64,000 nucleotides of DNA, taken from assembly GCF_003086295.3 (NCBI RefSeq), contig NC_092046.1:103085363-103149362 (forward strand), read 5' to 3'. Every line of letters starts with the position of its first letter. The stretch's first letter is position 1. The translations under genes and the position numbers were made by a program. The stretch is from Arachis hypogaea (taxonomy: Eukaryota; Streptophyta; Magnoliopsida; Fabales; Fabaceae). The notes beneath the pieces are model-generated. The model was given only the letters and a program-made list of their open reading frames with translations, did not search any database and was not told the origin of the DNA. Below, in pieces: positions 32,906 to 44,274 of this stretch.

Positions 32906-33710
32906 CGTCCGTGGATTTTACTACTCTTTTCTCCTTGTCTGATTACTTTGCTCTGATTACTCTTTTCTCTGTATCTGTTTCCTCTGCTCTCATTACGCTT
33001 TTCTTTATATCCCTATTACTCTTTTTTTTTCTTCATCTCTTTACTTTTCTCTGGTTACTCTGTTCTCTGTGTTTTCTTTACTCTGCTCTTATTTCTCTGC
33101 TTAACGTATGTTATTTAAAGCTTATGTAAATTTCGGTATGAATAGTTAGTCTATCCCAAGTATAGGTTCATTAAGTCTATACTGAAACAATTTAACTTTT
33201 CATATAATACCTAACCCTATTCGCAATTCCAGGACTAACTATGTTGCCCTAGTTCGTTCACTAGTCTCTGTCTGTTTTTCTGTCATTAAAACTTTACAGA
33301 CTTTTTCTTTGATTTTTATCTTTTCTTTATCTTTTTATCTTTCTTTTATCTTTGCCTCACTAATATTTTCTTACCACTCCCTAAGTGTTTTATGAAGGTA
33401 ATTATGAAATTCTACACTTAAAGTTGTCTTTCTAAAGCTTTTACAGAAAACTGCCTTTTCCGCGTTATTTTATTATTTTTATTAAAATATTATTTTTAAT
33501 TAAATATTATTATTTATTATTTTATTATTAAATTTTCGAAAATTAACTTTACTTTAACCTTTAACCTTTAAAATTCACTTTTTACCACCCGTAACTTTTA
33601 ATATTTCTACTTTTACCACCCTAACTTTTAGAAATTACAAAATAACCCCCCAAACACCAAAATATTTACTTCCTTGCCCTTTTATGGATCAAAAAGGTGT
33701 TCTTCATTGT

Positions 33711-36537
33711 TCTTCACCACACTCAAAGTGTTCTTCGTGTTCTTCGTAAATTCTTCAGATTCTTTCTTTGTTTTTACCCGTTTTTCAGTCTTTTCAGCAA
33801 CCGATTTTTACCATAATTCAAAATAAATTTCCAGCCACTAAAACCCCATCTTTTCTACATTATTTTAACACAAATTGAACCTCAATTTAAGCTCTAGGGT
33901 TTCGTTTTCCAGCAGCCACAAGAACACACATTCATAGCTTGAATTTCATCAAATTTCATCAAATTTTCACCAAAATTTCAACAAGAATTACTCATACAAA
34001 CAATCAATTTCAAGCACAGCCAAACCATATCATAATCACACAACTCAAACACAATCAATCAAGATTAAATTCGTCAATCCCTACCTGGTTTTGCTGCGCC
34101 TAATTCGGTTAAACTTTCAGGTGGTCCTTAAGCACTTTTTCCTCCTAAATCACATCAAGAACAACTTTAAATCCAAAAACTCTCAACTGACCAAATCTCA
34201 CCCAGTATGTTAGGAAGAGATATCTCACCTTTGAATTGATGGAAATTCACGTTTCTTGGCCCTCAAGTCAAGTTAAGCATGATTCCTAAGGAAGAACTTC
34301 AAGAAAACACATGTTTTGCATGGTTTTGCTTGAAAACCGAATTGAAAGGGGAAAGGAACAGCCATCTCACCTTATTTCCATCCTTGATACGTTACATGGT
34401 TATGTAGAGGAAGAAGGGAGGATCATTTTGGTGAAATCGGAGTTTTGATTTGAGTGTTAGTTCAGAAGAAATCAAGCTTTGAAGATTAAGTGTTCATGAA
34501 AGTTTCTCTCTTTTCTCTCTTGTTATTTTCGGCCAAAATGATGAAATGAGACAGCCTTGGAGGTCTTGGGGGTGTAAGGTGAGTTGTGATTGGTTGGCTT
34601 GGAGGTGGATTAAAATAATATTAAAATATCTCTGGTGTACAACTACTAAAACTAGGTGTACCAGAACACTCGTAAAAACATCTCTAAAAATTAGTTTCTG
34701 AGCTACTAGCATAAATGACACTAGTAACATATTTATAATGAGAATAGAACATGTATAATGAGGCCTTAGCATTGCTAAATTCATCAGAGAGTGCTGGTGC
34801 TAAGCTGCACCAGAAAACCATAAATCCAGTTAAACCGATTTTCTGTTTTTAACAAAAATAGACCAGGTAACCTTATAATATCATTCAAGCATTTTCTAAT
34901 ACTAATATAATGATAATATTATACTATTATCTCTATCCTCTCATGAATCGAGTTCGGTTCGTCAAACAGAGACTATTTACAAAAATCATAATCAAAACTG
35001 CCAACCGATACGGTTCAAAAACTAGGTTCTTCCCGATTGCATTATCGAGCTTGCCTCAGAGGAGGTTCTAGCTTAAGGATGACATAATGATAATGAGGAT
35101 TGAGATGCTTCACCACACTCAAAGTGTTCTTCATTGTTCTTCACCACACTCAAAGTGTTCTTTGTGTTCTTCGTAAATTCTTCAGATTCTATCTTTGTTT
35201 TTACCCGTTTTTCAGTCTTTTCAGCAACCGATTTTTACCATAATTCAAAATAAATTTCCAGCCACTAAAACCCCATCTTTTCTACATTATTTTAACACAA
35301 ATTGAACCTCAATTTAAGCTCTAGGGTTTCGTTTTCCAGCAGCCACAAGAACACACATTCATAGCTTGAATTTCATCAAATTTCATCAAATTTTCACCAA
35401 AATTTCAACAAGAATTACTCATACAAACAATCAATTTCAAGCACAGCCAAACCATATCATAATCACACAACTCAAACACAATCAATCAAGATTAAATTCG
35501 TCAATCCCTACCTGGTTTTGCTGCGCCTAATTCGGTTAAACTTTCAGGTGGTCCTTAAGCACTTTTTCCTCCTAAATCACATCAAGAACAACTTTAAATC
35601 CAAAAACTCTCAACTGACCAAATCTCACTCAGTATGTTAGGAAGAGATATCTCACCTTATAATTGCTGAAAATTCACGTTTCTTGGCCCTCAAGTCAAGT
35701 TAAGCATGATTCCTAAGGAAGAACATCAAGAAAACACATGTTTTACATGGTTTTGCTTGAAAACCGAATTGAAAGGGGAAAGGAACAGCCATCTCACCTT
35801 ATTTCCATCCTTGATAAGTTACATGTTTATGTAGAGGAAGAAGGGAGGATCATTTTGGTGAAATCGGAGTTTTGATTTGAGTTTTAGTTCAGAAGAAATC
35901 AAGCTTTGAAGATTAAGTGTTCATGAAAGTTTCTCTCTTTTCTCTCTTATTATTTTCGGCCAAAATGATGAAATGAGACAGCCTTGGAGGACTTGGGGGT
36001 GTAAGGTGAGTTGTGATTGGTTGGCTTGGAGGTGGATAAAAATAATATTAAAATATCTCTGGTGTACAACTACTAAAACTAGGTGTACCAGAACACTCGT
36101 AAAAACATCTCTAAAAATTATTTTCTGAGCTACTAGCATAAATGACACTAGTAACATATTTATTATGAGAATAGAACATGTATAATGAGGCCTTAGCATT
36201 GCTAAATTCATCAGAGAGTGCTGGTGCTAAGCTGCACCAGTAAACCATAAATCCAGTTAAACCGATTTTCTGTTTTTTAACAAAAACAGACCAGGTAACC
36301 TTATAATATTATTCAAGCATTTTCTAATACTAATATAATGATAATATTATACTATTATCTCTATCCTCTCATGAATCGAGTCCGGTTCGTCAAACAGAGA
36401 CTATTTACAAAAATCATAATCAAAACTGCCAACCGATACGGTTCAAAAACTAGGTTCTTCCCGATTGCATTATCGAGCTTGCCTCAGAGGAGGTTCTAGC
36501 TTAAGGATGACATAATGATAATGAGGATTGAGATGCT
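33711..36537. repeat. Direct tandem duplication, period 1427 bp, in J2
   Basis: Copy 1 is about 33711-35110 and copy 2 about 35138-36537, near-identical with scattered substitutions. The junction (35097-35150) carries an extra short CACCACACTCAAAGTGTTCTTC copy. Both copies end GAGGATTGAGATGCTT. Confidence 0.93.
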
Positions 36538-36637
36538 TGATGATATAACAGAGGTGTTCCCTTTACTGATCTTCCGGAGAAATCCGTACTTTCAGAAAAG
36601 ATCTCATGTACTCGAAAATCAGGGTTGTTACATTACA

Positions 36638-36882
36638 CGCTCGGCAAGCTAGACGGCGGTTGGCCTATACGGCTAGTACTTCAGCCTCACTTGAGGAGCA
36701 TACCGAATCACTAGACGGTACCGAGAATGACTTGGAGTCCGCTACTTCCTATTCTTCTGTTGGCACTACTAATACATCTTTGCATCCCACAGGTGAACCA
36801 TACTTGGCGGAGCCATGACGGATCACTTTGCATGAGCAAGGAGCTCCAAATATCATACTTCAACCTTTGCAAGCAAGGTATC
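36638..36882 (+). pseudogene. L3 element gag N-terminus, continued; cut by B2
   Basis: Reads ARQARRRLAYTAS, a Ser/Thr-rich stretch, then EPYLAEP, TGA at 36816-36818 (CGA expected), and RITLHEQGAPNIILQPLQAR. This is the Athila/Calypso-like Gag N-terminus also seen in H1. The frame ends at the B2 LTR (36883). Confidence 0.8.
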
Positions 36883-37335
36883 TGTTCATACCATGGGTCG
36901 AGCTGTTCGACTCGGGATGTTTGACGACAAGTCGACCGACCTCTTCAGGTCAGCATTATCCGACCTCTTCTCAAAGAAGTCGGCCAAATTGCCAAGAAAA
37001 GCCCAATAAGGGCCCAGACAGAGGAATACAACCCAAATCCAAAGGCAGCCCAAGCCTATAGAGATAAGGGCGGTTCCCTTGAAGATAAAGATGACTTCAC
37101 TCAAAGATAAGATAAGATAAGATAACTTTCTTATCCCCAGAAAGGTCATCCCCTACTATTATAAATACACTGGAGCACCCAGGTATAACTCATACTCTGA
37201 TTCTACTAAAAACCTGCTTAATACCCTTGTTAACTTAAGCATCAGAGTTCCTTGCAGGTACCACCACCCTTCGGTGATGAAGGATCAGCAGCATAGCCAG
37301 CCCAACAAATCGGACACGATAGCTCCGGCCGCCAT
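36883..37335 (+). repeat. 5' LTR of B2, 3' end deleted
   Basis: Starts TGTTCATACCATGGGTC and matches the B1 LTR as far as CTCCGGCCGCCAT. The last 85-90 bp, the primer site and the gag start are missing. TATAAATA at 37160-37167 with a GATAAG cluster upstream. Confidence 0.88.
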
Positions 37336-38293
37336 CAATATCAAAAAAACATCCCACATCCCTGAATAAAGTGCAAGAACGAGCAGAGAAATACATCAAC
37401 ATAGAGGAAAACTCTCGATTAGGAGAGACCTCGAAATCAGGATTCTCCTATTCCTCCCGAGATAAGGACAAAGAGTCCAAGAAAAAAGATCAGCATGGAG
37501 AAAAGATCAAGAAATACCATAATTACACCCGTCTTTTGGTGTCTCTTGTAGATGTCTACCGAGAAGTGTGCCATACTAAAAAGATACCCCCAGTTCGACC
37601 ACTCAAAAGAAAAAAAGGAAGAGGAAATCGGGCTGAATATTGTCAATACCATCGAATCTATGGACACTCCACCAATGAATGTTTTGACTTAAAAAATGTC
37701 ATAGAAAAACTAGTAAGAGAGGGAAAATTAGATCGGTACTTAGCCAGCCGAGCAGACGAACCAAGAAAAAGAAGAAGGGACGAAGATGTCCGACGGACTA
37801 AACGACCACCACGTACACCAGAGAGACATGTCCACATGATACAAGGAGGATTCGCGGGAGGAGGAATCTCTAAATCATCTTGCAAAAGACATCTTAAAGA
37901 GGTATATCACGTTGAGGGAGGAGAAGAAGCACCAGACATCCCCACTATCACTTTCACTAAAGAGGACGCAGCCGGCATCATCTCGGGGCATGACGATCCC
38001 ATGGTCATCACTATCATATTGGCCAATGCTAATCTCCACTGCACACTGGTAGACCAGGGAAGCTCGGCTAATATCTTATTCAAAACCTCCTTCAATAAAC
38101 TCGGCTTAGAAGAAAAAGAACTCAGAGCTTATCCAAACAGCCTATTCGGGCTGGGAGACACTCCAATCCAACCACTTGGATACATCTCACTACACACAAT
38201 CTTTGGAAAAAGAAACCGATCAAGGACACTCAATATAGACTACATTGTGGTCGACGTGAGTTCAGCCTACAATGCCCTAATAGGTCAGACAAC
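37336..38293 (+). pseudogene. B2 gag (C-terminal part) and protease
   Basis: Begins mid-Gag at ISKKHPTSLNKVQERAEK directly after the LTR remnant. It has the zinc knuckle CQYHRIYGHSTNEC (about 37650-37692), a conserved RTPERHVHMIQGGF linker, and a retropepsin core DQGSSANIL near 38055 (Asn for the usual Asp). Open for over 300 codons until the solo LTR at 38294. It continues at 40227 with TLNQLGAVVSTPH. Confidence 0.88.
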
Positions 38294-40221
38294 TGATGTG
38301 TGGAAAACGATCCAACACAAAACTCACCGGCAAGTGTACCGGGTCGCATCAAGTAATAATAATTCACATGAGTGAGGTCGATCCCACAGGGATTGAAGGA
38401 TTGAGCAATTTTAGTTTAGTGGTTGATTTAGTCAAGCGAATCAAGTATTGGTTGAGTGATTTGTGCTTTGCAGAAACGAAATTGCTTGAAATGTAAAGGG
38501 AGAGGGGTAAAGTGCAGTAAATTAAAGAGCAGGAAAGTAAAGAAGCAGAATCTTAAAGTTCAAATAATGTAAATTGTTGAAATTTAGATTGCAAGAAATG
38601 TAAATGGCTGAAGCTTAAAGTGCAAGAAATGTAAATTGCTTGAATCATAAAAGGAATTGGGAATTGGGATTGCAGGATTTAAATAAACAGAATTAAATTG
38701 CATCAAACAGCAAAGCAAAAGATGAATTGAATTGGAATGGATCTCAAACAGAAGAGTAAAAATGCTTTGAGAATTGTAAAGACAGAAAGGCAGTGCTTAA
38801 TTTGCAGCAATGTAAAAGAGGTTGAAGATCTCAGGAGTGGAAGAGACTAGATAACAAGTCTAGATCTCAAATCCTTCCTTGATCTAATAAGAACAATTGC
38901 AAAAGAAACAAAGAAAAGTAAATTGCAGAGAGAGTAGAAGATGAAGCAGTAAATGGAAATTGGAATTCAATTATGCAGAAAATTTAAACAAGATCTCAAG
39001 GTGATATTGAAACAGAAGTTCTTCAATTCTCTACCCAAGATCAAAACCAAGAAAAGTAAAGAGTGCTTAAGTAAGAACAAGGAAGAAGAGAGATCAATTC
39101 TCCTTCCCAATTCTCTAAGATCTAAATTCAAAAGTAAAAGCTCAAAAATGAAAATGAAAGCTAAAAGAAAAATTCAAAGTAAAGTCTAGAGGTCCTAATT
39201 ACATCAAACTAACTCCTATTTATACACTTTCTATTCTTGGATATTGGAATTTGGATGGGCTTTTGATTTGGTGAAGAAATGAATTAAGTTGGAATTTTAA
39301 ATTTCATTTTCAGCCCAAATGCACCTCCCAGGGGGATGCTCAGCTCACAAAGTGACCTGAGCTTTGTGACTTAGTGTGGGGAGGCCTTGCATAGCGTGCT
39401 GTTGCTTGGGATGCATCAGGGGAGAGCTCAGCTCACTTTGTGAGCTGAGCATTGGTGCCTTGGTGCCAATTGTTACGCGCTGCCCTTGGACCGTGTCATG
39501 CGCACTCCACTCCTCCCTGGCCGTGTCAAGATGTGCCTCATGCACCAAGAAGTAGCGCTCAGCTCTCCAAGTGAGCTGAGCCTTGGGACATCCAAGGGAA
39601 GGTCCTTGGTTCAAAACCCATGGGAAGCATGCGCTGCCCCTTTTCTTTGGTTGCCTTGCTTCCTTGCTTCCTCAAGGTGTGGGGTTCGAACTTTGGGGGA
39701 TGCATTTGGCCATTTTTGGCTTATTTTTCCTTGTGAGTAGCGCTTCCCTCATTCCCTTTGGTCATGGGTTCAAGTCTTGGAGCATGCACTTGCACTTTAT
39801 TTTCTTTGAATTTTTCCTTTGGTGCTCTCGATAATGCTCACTTTGTGAGCTGAGCTTGGTGCTCTTGGAGAGAGCTTCATGGTTTGTTGCGCCACACTTC
39901 CTCCTTTCTTGGCCACACTTTTTCTTCCTTGGGCCACACTTCTTAGGCTACGCTTTCTTCTTTTCTTCTTTCCTTCACCTACATTTAATCAAAACAACCA
40001 ATCAAAGTATCTCCAAATTCACAAAGTTTATAAATCATTAGAAATCAATTAAATTTGGCTTAAACCTCATGATTTAGCATCAATTACATGGTGGTTATTT
40101 GATTCAAAGAAGTCATGCATTTTCATTCCAAATTACTTACTTAGGATGCAAGAAAGTGCATAAAACCAAATAAAAATAAAGAAAAAGGCTAGTGAAACTA
40201 GGCTAAGATGACTTGTCATCA
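38294..40221 (-). mobile_element. Solo LTR related to F and G LTRs (1928 bp)
   Basis: Perfect target duplication ACAAC (38289-38293 and 40222-40226). The minus strand starts TGATGACAAGTCATC at 40221 and ends with CACATCA at 38294. The shared words CGGCAAGTG, GAGTGAGGTCGA and TCCCACAGGGATTG align it with the G LTR (46440-48842). TATA signal CTATTTATA (minus: TATAAATAG) at 39216-39224. There is no internal region, so it arose by LTR-LTR recombination. The 1.9 kb hold no gene. Confidence 0.92.
39325..39865. repeat. Palindromic GCTCAGCTCAC block in the solo LTR U3
   Basis: Four to five imperfect copies of GCTCAGCTCAC-TTT-GTGAGCTGAGC (about 39338, 39426, 39558, 39836) separated by 60-200 bp of unrelated sequence. 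It lies upstream (on the minus strand) of the TATA signal, as do the different palindromes of F and G. Confidence 0.82.
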
Positions 40222-40226
40222 ACAAC

Positions 40227-41748
40227 GTTAAATCAGCTCGGCGCAGTAGTCTCAACTCCACACCGGTGCATGAAGCTCCCAACCACAGAAGGAATAGCTA
40301 CGATAAAAGCAGATCAGAAGACAGCGCGCCGCTGTTACAACGAAAGTCTAAACCTCAGAGGCCGAGGAGAAGAATTCCACACCATTGAACTCGAAGGAGT
40401 TTGAGGACGGGAAGAACTTCGTCCACAACCCAAAGGCAAAATAGAAAAAGTCCATATCGGAGATGTCCCAGACAAAACAACCAATATCGGCACAATCCTA
40501 AAAGAAAATATAAAGGAGACACTCATACAGTTCTTAAGAGACAATATCGACCTCTTTGCATGGAAGGCCGCAGACATGCTAGGCATAGACCTTAAGTTAA
40601 TGTGCCACAAGTTGGCAGTTTACCCTGGATCTCGGCCAGTACAGTAGAGACGCAGAAAACTCGAACCCGAACGATCACAAGCTGTGGAGGAGCAAGTACA
40701 AGCTCTACTGGAGGCAGGAGTCATAAGAGAAGTTAAGTACCCAATATGGCTAGCTAACGTCGTCTTGGTGAAAAAATCAAATGGGAAGTAGCGGATGTGC
40801 ACCGACTACACTGATCTCAACAAATCCTGCCCAAAAGATCCTTATCCACTCCCAAGTATCGACGCTTTGGTGGATGCCTCCTTTGGATATAAATACCTCT
40901 CGTTTATGGACGCCTATTCAGGATACAATCAAATTTCAATGTACCCACCTGATCAAGAAAAAACCTCATTCTTAACCTCGAAAGCAAACTACTGCTACAT
41001 CGTCATGCCACTCGGACTCAAAAATGCAGGAACAACTTATCAAAGCTTAATGAATAAAGTCTTTGTAGACCACATCGGGAAAGTCATGGAAGTTTACGTG
41101 GACGACATGTTAATAAAGACACAAAGTGAAGAGTTGTTGTTGTCCGACCTCACTCAAGTGTTCGACACTATAAGAAGGCATGGCATGCGACTTAACCCGC
41201 CAAAATGCACCTTCACGGTGGAAGCCAGTAAATTCCTAGGTTTTATGCTCACACAAAGAGGAATCGAGAAAATCCGGATAAATGTCGGGCTATACTCGAC
41301 ATGAAGAGTCCGACCTGTGTCAAAGAGGTACAACAATTCAATGGAAGATTGGCAGCCTTGTTCAGATTCCTAGCCGGATCGGCAATAAGATCTCTACCCT
41401 TCTACGCCACTCTAAAGAAGGGAAAGAGGTTCGAATGGACAACGGAGTGCGAGCAGGCCTTCCAAGATTTCAAAAGATTCCTGGGAAAACCACCTATCCT
41501 AACTCGGCCACGGGAAGGGGAACCACTTGCATTGTACCTCGCGGTGGGAAATCAGGCAATAGCCTCAGCACTGGTCCGAGAAGATGACAGTGGAAAACAA
41601 CCTATATACTTCATCAGCAAAGCATTATAAGGGTCTGAATTGAACTATCAAAAGATAGAAAAATTTGCTTATGCTGTCATACTAACATCTCGACGACTTC
41701 GCTCATATTTCCAAGCCCACATTATCAAGGTTTGGACCAACCAGCCCA
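40227..41748 (+). pseudogene. B2 pol: RT and start of RNase H
   Basis: Continues the protease frame (TLNQLGAVVSTPH). Stops include TGA near 40402, TAG near 40646 (CAG expected) and TAG near 40790 (TGG expected). RT reads MCTDYTDLNKSCPKDPYPLP through YVDDM (about 41096-41110); a 1-base change near 41270 shifts frame, which then continues NGRLAALFRFL... and ECEQAFQDFKRFL to RNase H (EKFAYAVILTSRRLRSYFQ). The frame is cut at 41748 by F within RNase H (expected duplication GCCCA). Confidence 0.88.
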
Positions 41749-43978
41749 TGATGCCAGGGTATTTTGGCCAGTTTTACTGACCTTTTCATTACTGTTTTAG
41801 GGTAGTTTCATGCATTTTCTTAGTTAATAAGCAAGTTTTGGGTAGATAATCACTTACATCTTGATTCAAGCAAACATTGTGAATTTTACATGATTTTATG
41901 AGAATTATGCATGAATTGAATGATAAAATGGATGATGCATGATCTCATGAGTTAGAACCTAGCTTTGATGCATTTTACTTGCTTGATTTCAGGACAAAGG
42001 AAGCATGGAAGATGCCACGTTAATAGCCACGTTAGTCTAACTAACGTGACCATTAACGTGGAATGGAGACTAGCTTGCAACGTTAATAAGAAAAGTGAAC
42101 ACCAATAACGCCTTCGTGAGCCATCATAGCTGACGTTAGTGTCCACGTTAACTACATTAATGTGGAAGCTAACGTGGAGGAAAAAGAGAGCCCCAACGTT
42201 AGTGGTAAAAGTGAATACCACTAACGTTCCAAAAGGTACAATTGGCCACGTTAAGAGTCACGTTAACTATATTAACATGAACTCTAACGTGGGAGGAGCA
42301 AGGAAGAGCCAACGTTAGTGACACTCACCTTTGTCACTAACGTTGGACCAAGCCACTATTAGCCACGTTAGTTGCCACGATAATTACATTAACGTGGAAG
42401 CTAACGTGGAGGAAAGAAATGATGAGCCAACGTTAGTGACACTCACCTTTGTCACTAACGTTGGAGATGGCAATCACCACCACGTTAGTGGTCACGTTAA
42501 TACAATTAACGTGAGGCACTAACGTGGGAAGGGACGTTTGGAGCATTAGTGACAAAGGTAAGTGTCGCTAACGCTCTCGAAGCTGAGGCATGCCCACGTT
42601 AAGGGTCACGTTAGCTACACTAACGTGGACTCTAACGTAGGGAGGTAGGGCAACAAGCAAACGTTATTGGAAAAGGTGAATTCCAATAACGTTTGCGAAG
42701 GACCAAGAGGAAACATTAGTGGTCACATTAGTGCCACTAACCTTGAAGTTAACGTGGACCATTTTGGGTTAGGAACGTTAGTGAAAAAGGTGATCGTCAC
42801 TAACGTTCTCGAACCCACATTTTCACTTAACGTTAACACCACTAACGTCCTAACTAACGTCCATGCCTAACTCACACTTTTTCTGCAAGTAAAGCTAAGC
42901 CCACTGAAGATGATAACTGCTTCAACTCAAAGATCCAAAGGCCCATATCCAAGACTTGAAGAGCAAACTAGAAGATCAGAAGAGTAGTATATATAAGAGT
43001 AGTTTTGAACTAGTAAAGGGAGCTTTTGGCATTAGGAGAACTACTCTCTGTATAATTTTACTTTCTCTGCAACTTCTAGTTTTACTTTTAGAATGTATTT
43101 CCCATCTTTGTTTTCCATTCCCAGAGCTATGAACAACTAAACCCCTTTCATTGGGTTAGGGGGCTCTGTTGTAATTTGATGGATCAATAATAGTTTTCAT
43201 TATTCTTCTTCTTTCTTTTCTCTGGATTTTACTAGAAAGCTTTCAATCTTTATCCAATTGGGTAGTTGTCTTGGAAAAGAAGCTATTCATACTTGGATCT
43301 CTTCAGAACCTTGGAAGAGGAATGAAGAGATCATGCTAGAAATTCTTTCTCATGTTGGACCAAATTGGGGTTTGGACGGATATAGTGACATATAATTCTC
43401 CCAATACTTTGATTTGGAAATACATGTGGTATAATCAGTGACCATACTTCATCTCTTCTCATGAGAAATTAGACCAAGGAATTGGCTATTGATAAAGATT
43501 TGAGAGATTGAATTACCAAGGATTTGGAATTCAATCACTTAAGATTGCCAAGGAGATCAATGAATGCATTGATTGAGGAAGAGATGAAAATGAACTTGAT
43601 TCGGAGAATACAACATCTCCTGAGCCCAATGAACTCCCCATTTCTGATCTTACCCATTCTCTTTACTTTTTTCCATTTACTTTTATGCTCATCTTCCCAA
43701 TTCCCCATTTAAGATTTTGCAATTTACTTTCCGCCATTTATATTTTGCTCTTTATTTCCAGCATTTACATTTTCTGCTATTTACTTTCCCGCCATTTAAT
43801 TTCCTGTAATTCTCAAATTAAATTCTTCTTAGCTCAACTAGAACATTCCTCCAATTAAAGTTGCTTGACTAATCAATCCCTGTGGGATTCAACCTCACTC
43901 TACTTTGAGTTTTTACTTGATGACAATTCGATATACCTGCCGAGGGAAATCTGTTGAGAGATAAGTTTCTGTGCATCA
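41749..43978 (+). repeat. 5' LTR of F (2230 bp)
   Basis: Starts TGATGCCAGGGTATTTTGGCC and ends TCTGTGCATCA, six bases before TGGCGCCGTTGCTGGTGAT (43985-44003), a primer site with mismatches in its 3' half. TATATATAAG lies at 42988-42997. Palindromic repeats fill 42015-42870. The 43000-43978 part (R/U5) has no gene. Confidence 0.9.
42015..42870. repeat. Palindromic ACGTTAGT/ACTAACGT block in F U3
   Basis: Eight or more nested palindromes built from CCACGTTAGTGGTCACGTTA and its inverse (AACGTGACCACTAACGTGG type), plus AACGTTAGTGACACTCACC / TTTGTCACTAACGTT hairpins. Units are about 60-90 bp apart. The block ends about 120 bp upstream of the TATA box. Confidence 0.88.
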
Positions 43979-44274
43979 AGTTTATGGCGCCGTTGCTGGT
44001 GATTGATTTTGTATCAATAATGATTAAATTGGTGGATAACAAGATTGAGCACTTTTTTTTTCTTTTACTGATTTAATTTCTGTTTGAGTAATTTACTTTC
44101 AGTTTCAGTTATTTTCTTCCCTTTACCCCTTACCCGTTTGAGATATTCTCTTAATTGTGACAATTCAGTTCACTAACCCACTAACTGTTTGATATATTGC
44201 ATCATTCACACTAACAGTACTTTTTTTTACAAGAATACTCTCTATCCCCCTTTTGCTTTGGCCTTGTTGGTTGT

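Larger units (their letters stand above)
31315..36632 (-). mobile_element. J2: 5.3-kb TGTAACGACCC element with internal tandem duplication
   Basis: Ends TGTAACGACCCAATTTTC (31315) and GGGTTGTTACA (36632), with perfect target duplication TTACA (31310-31314 and 36633-36637). Homologous to J1, and like it has no coding domain, primer site or paired LTR, so it is best read as a solo LTR. Excision with one duplication restores the phase of the L3 element gag. The short identical open frames at 34494-34784 and 35921-36211 are products of the duplication. Strand by analogy with J1. Confidence 0.87.
36883..41748 (+). mobile_element. B2: truncated Tat-like retrotransposon, 5' part
   Basis: Same family as A, B1 and B3. 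Contains a shortened 5' LTR, part of gag-protease, a solo LTR insertion (38294-40221), and RT to early RNase H. At 41749 element F begins, so integrase, the antisense gene and 3' LTR should lie right of the window if F and its contents are simple insertions. A deletion joins the LTR to mid-gag at about 37336. Confidence 0.88.

Noticed and set aside
39486..39834. Two overlapping 83-84 codon ORFs in the solo LTR
   Set aside because: They overlap in different frames, lie in U3 palindromic repeats, and have no similarity cues.
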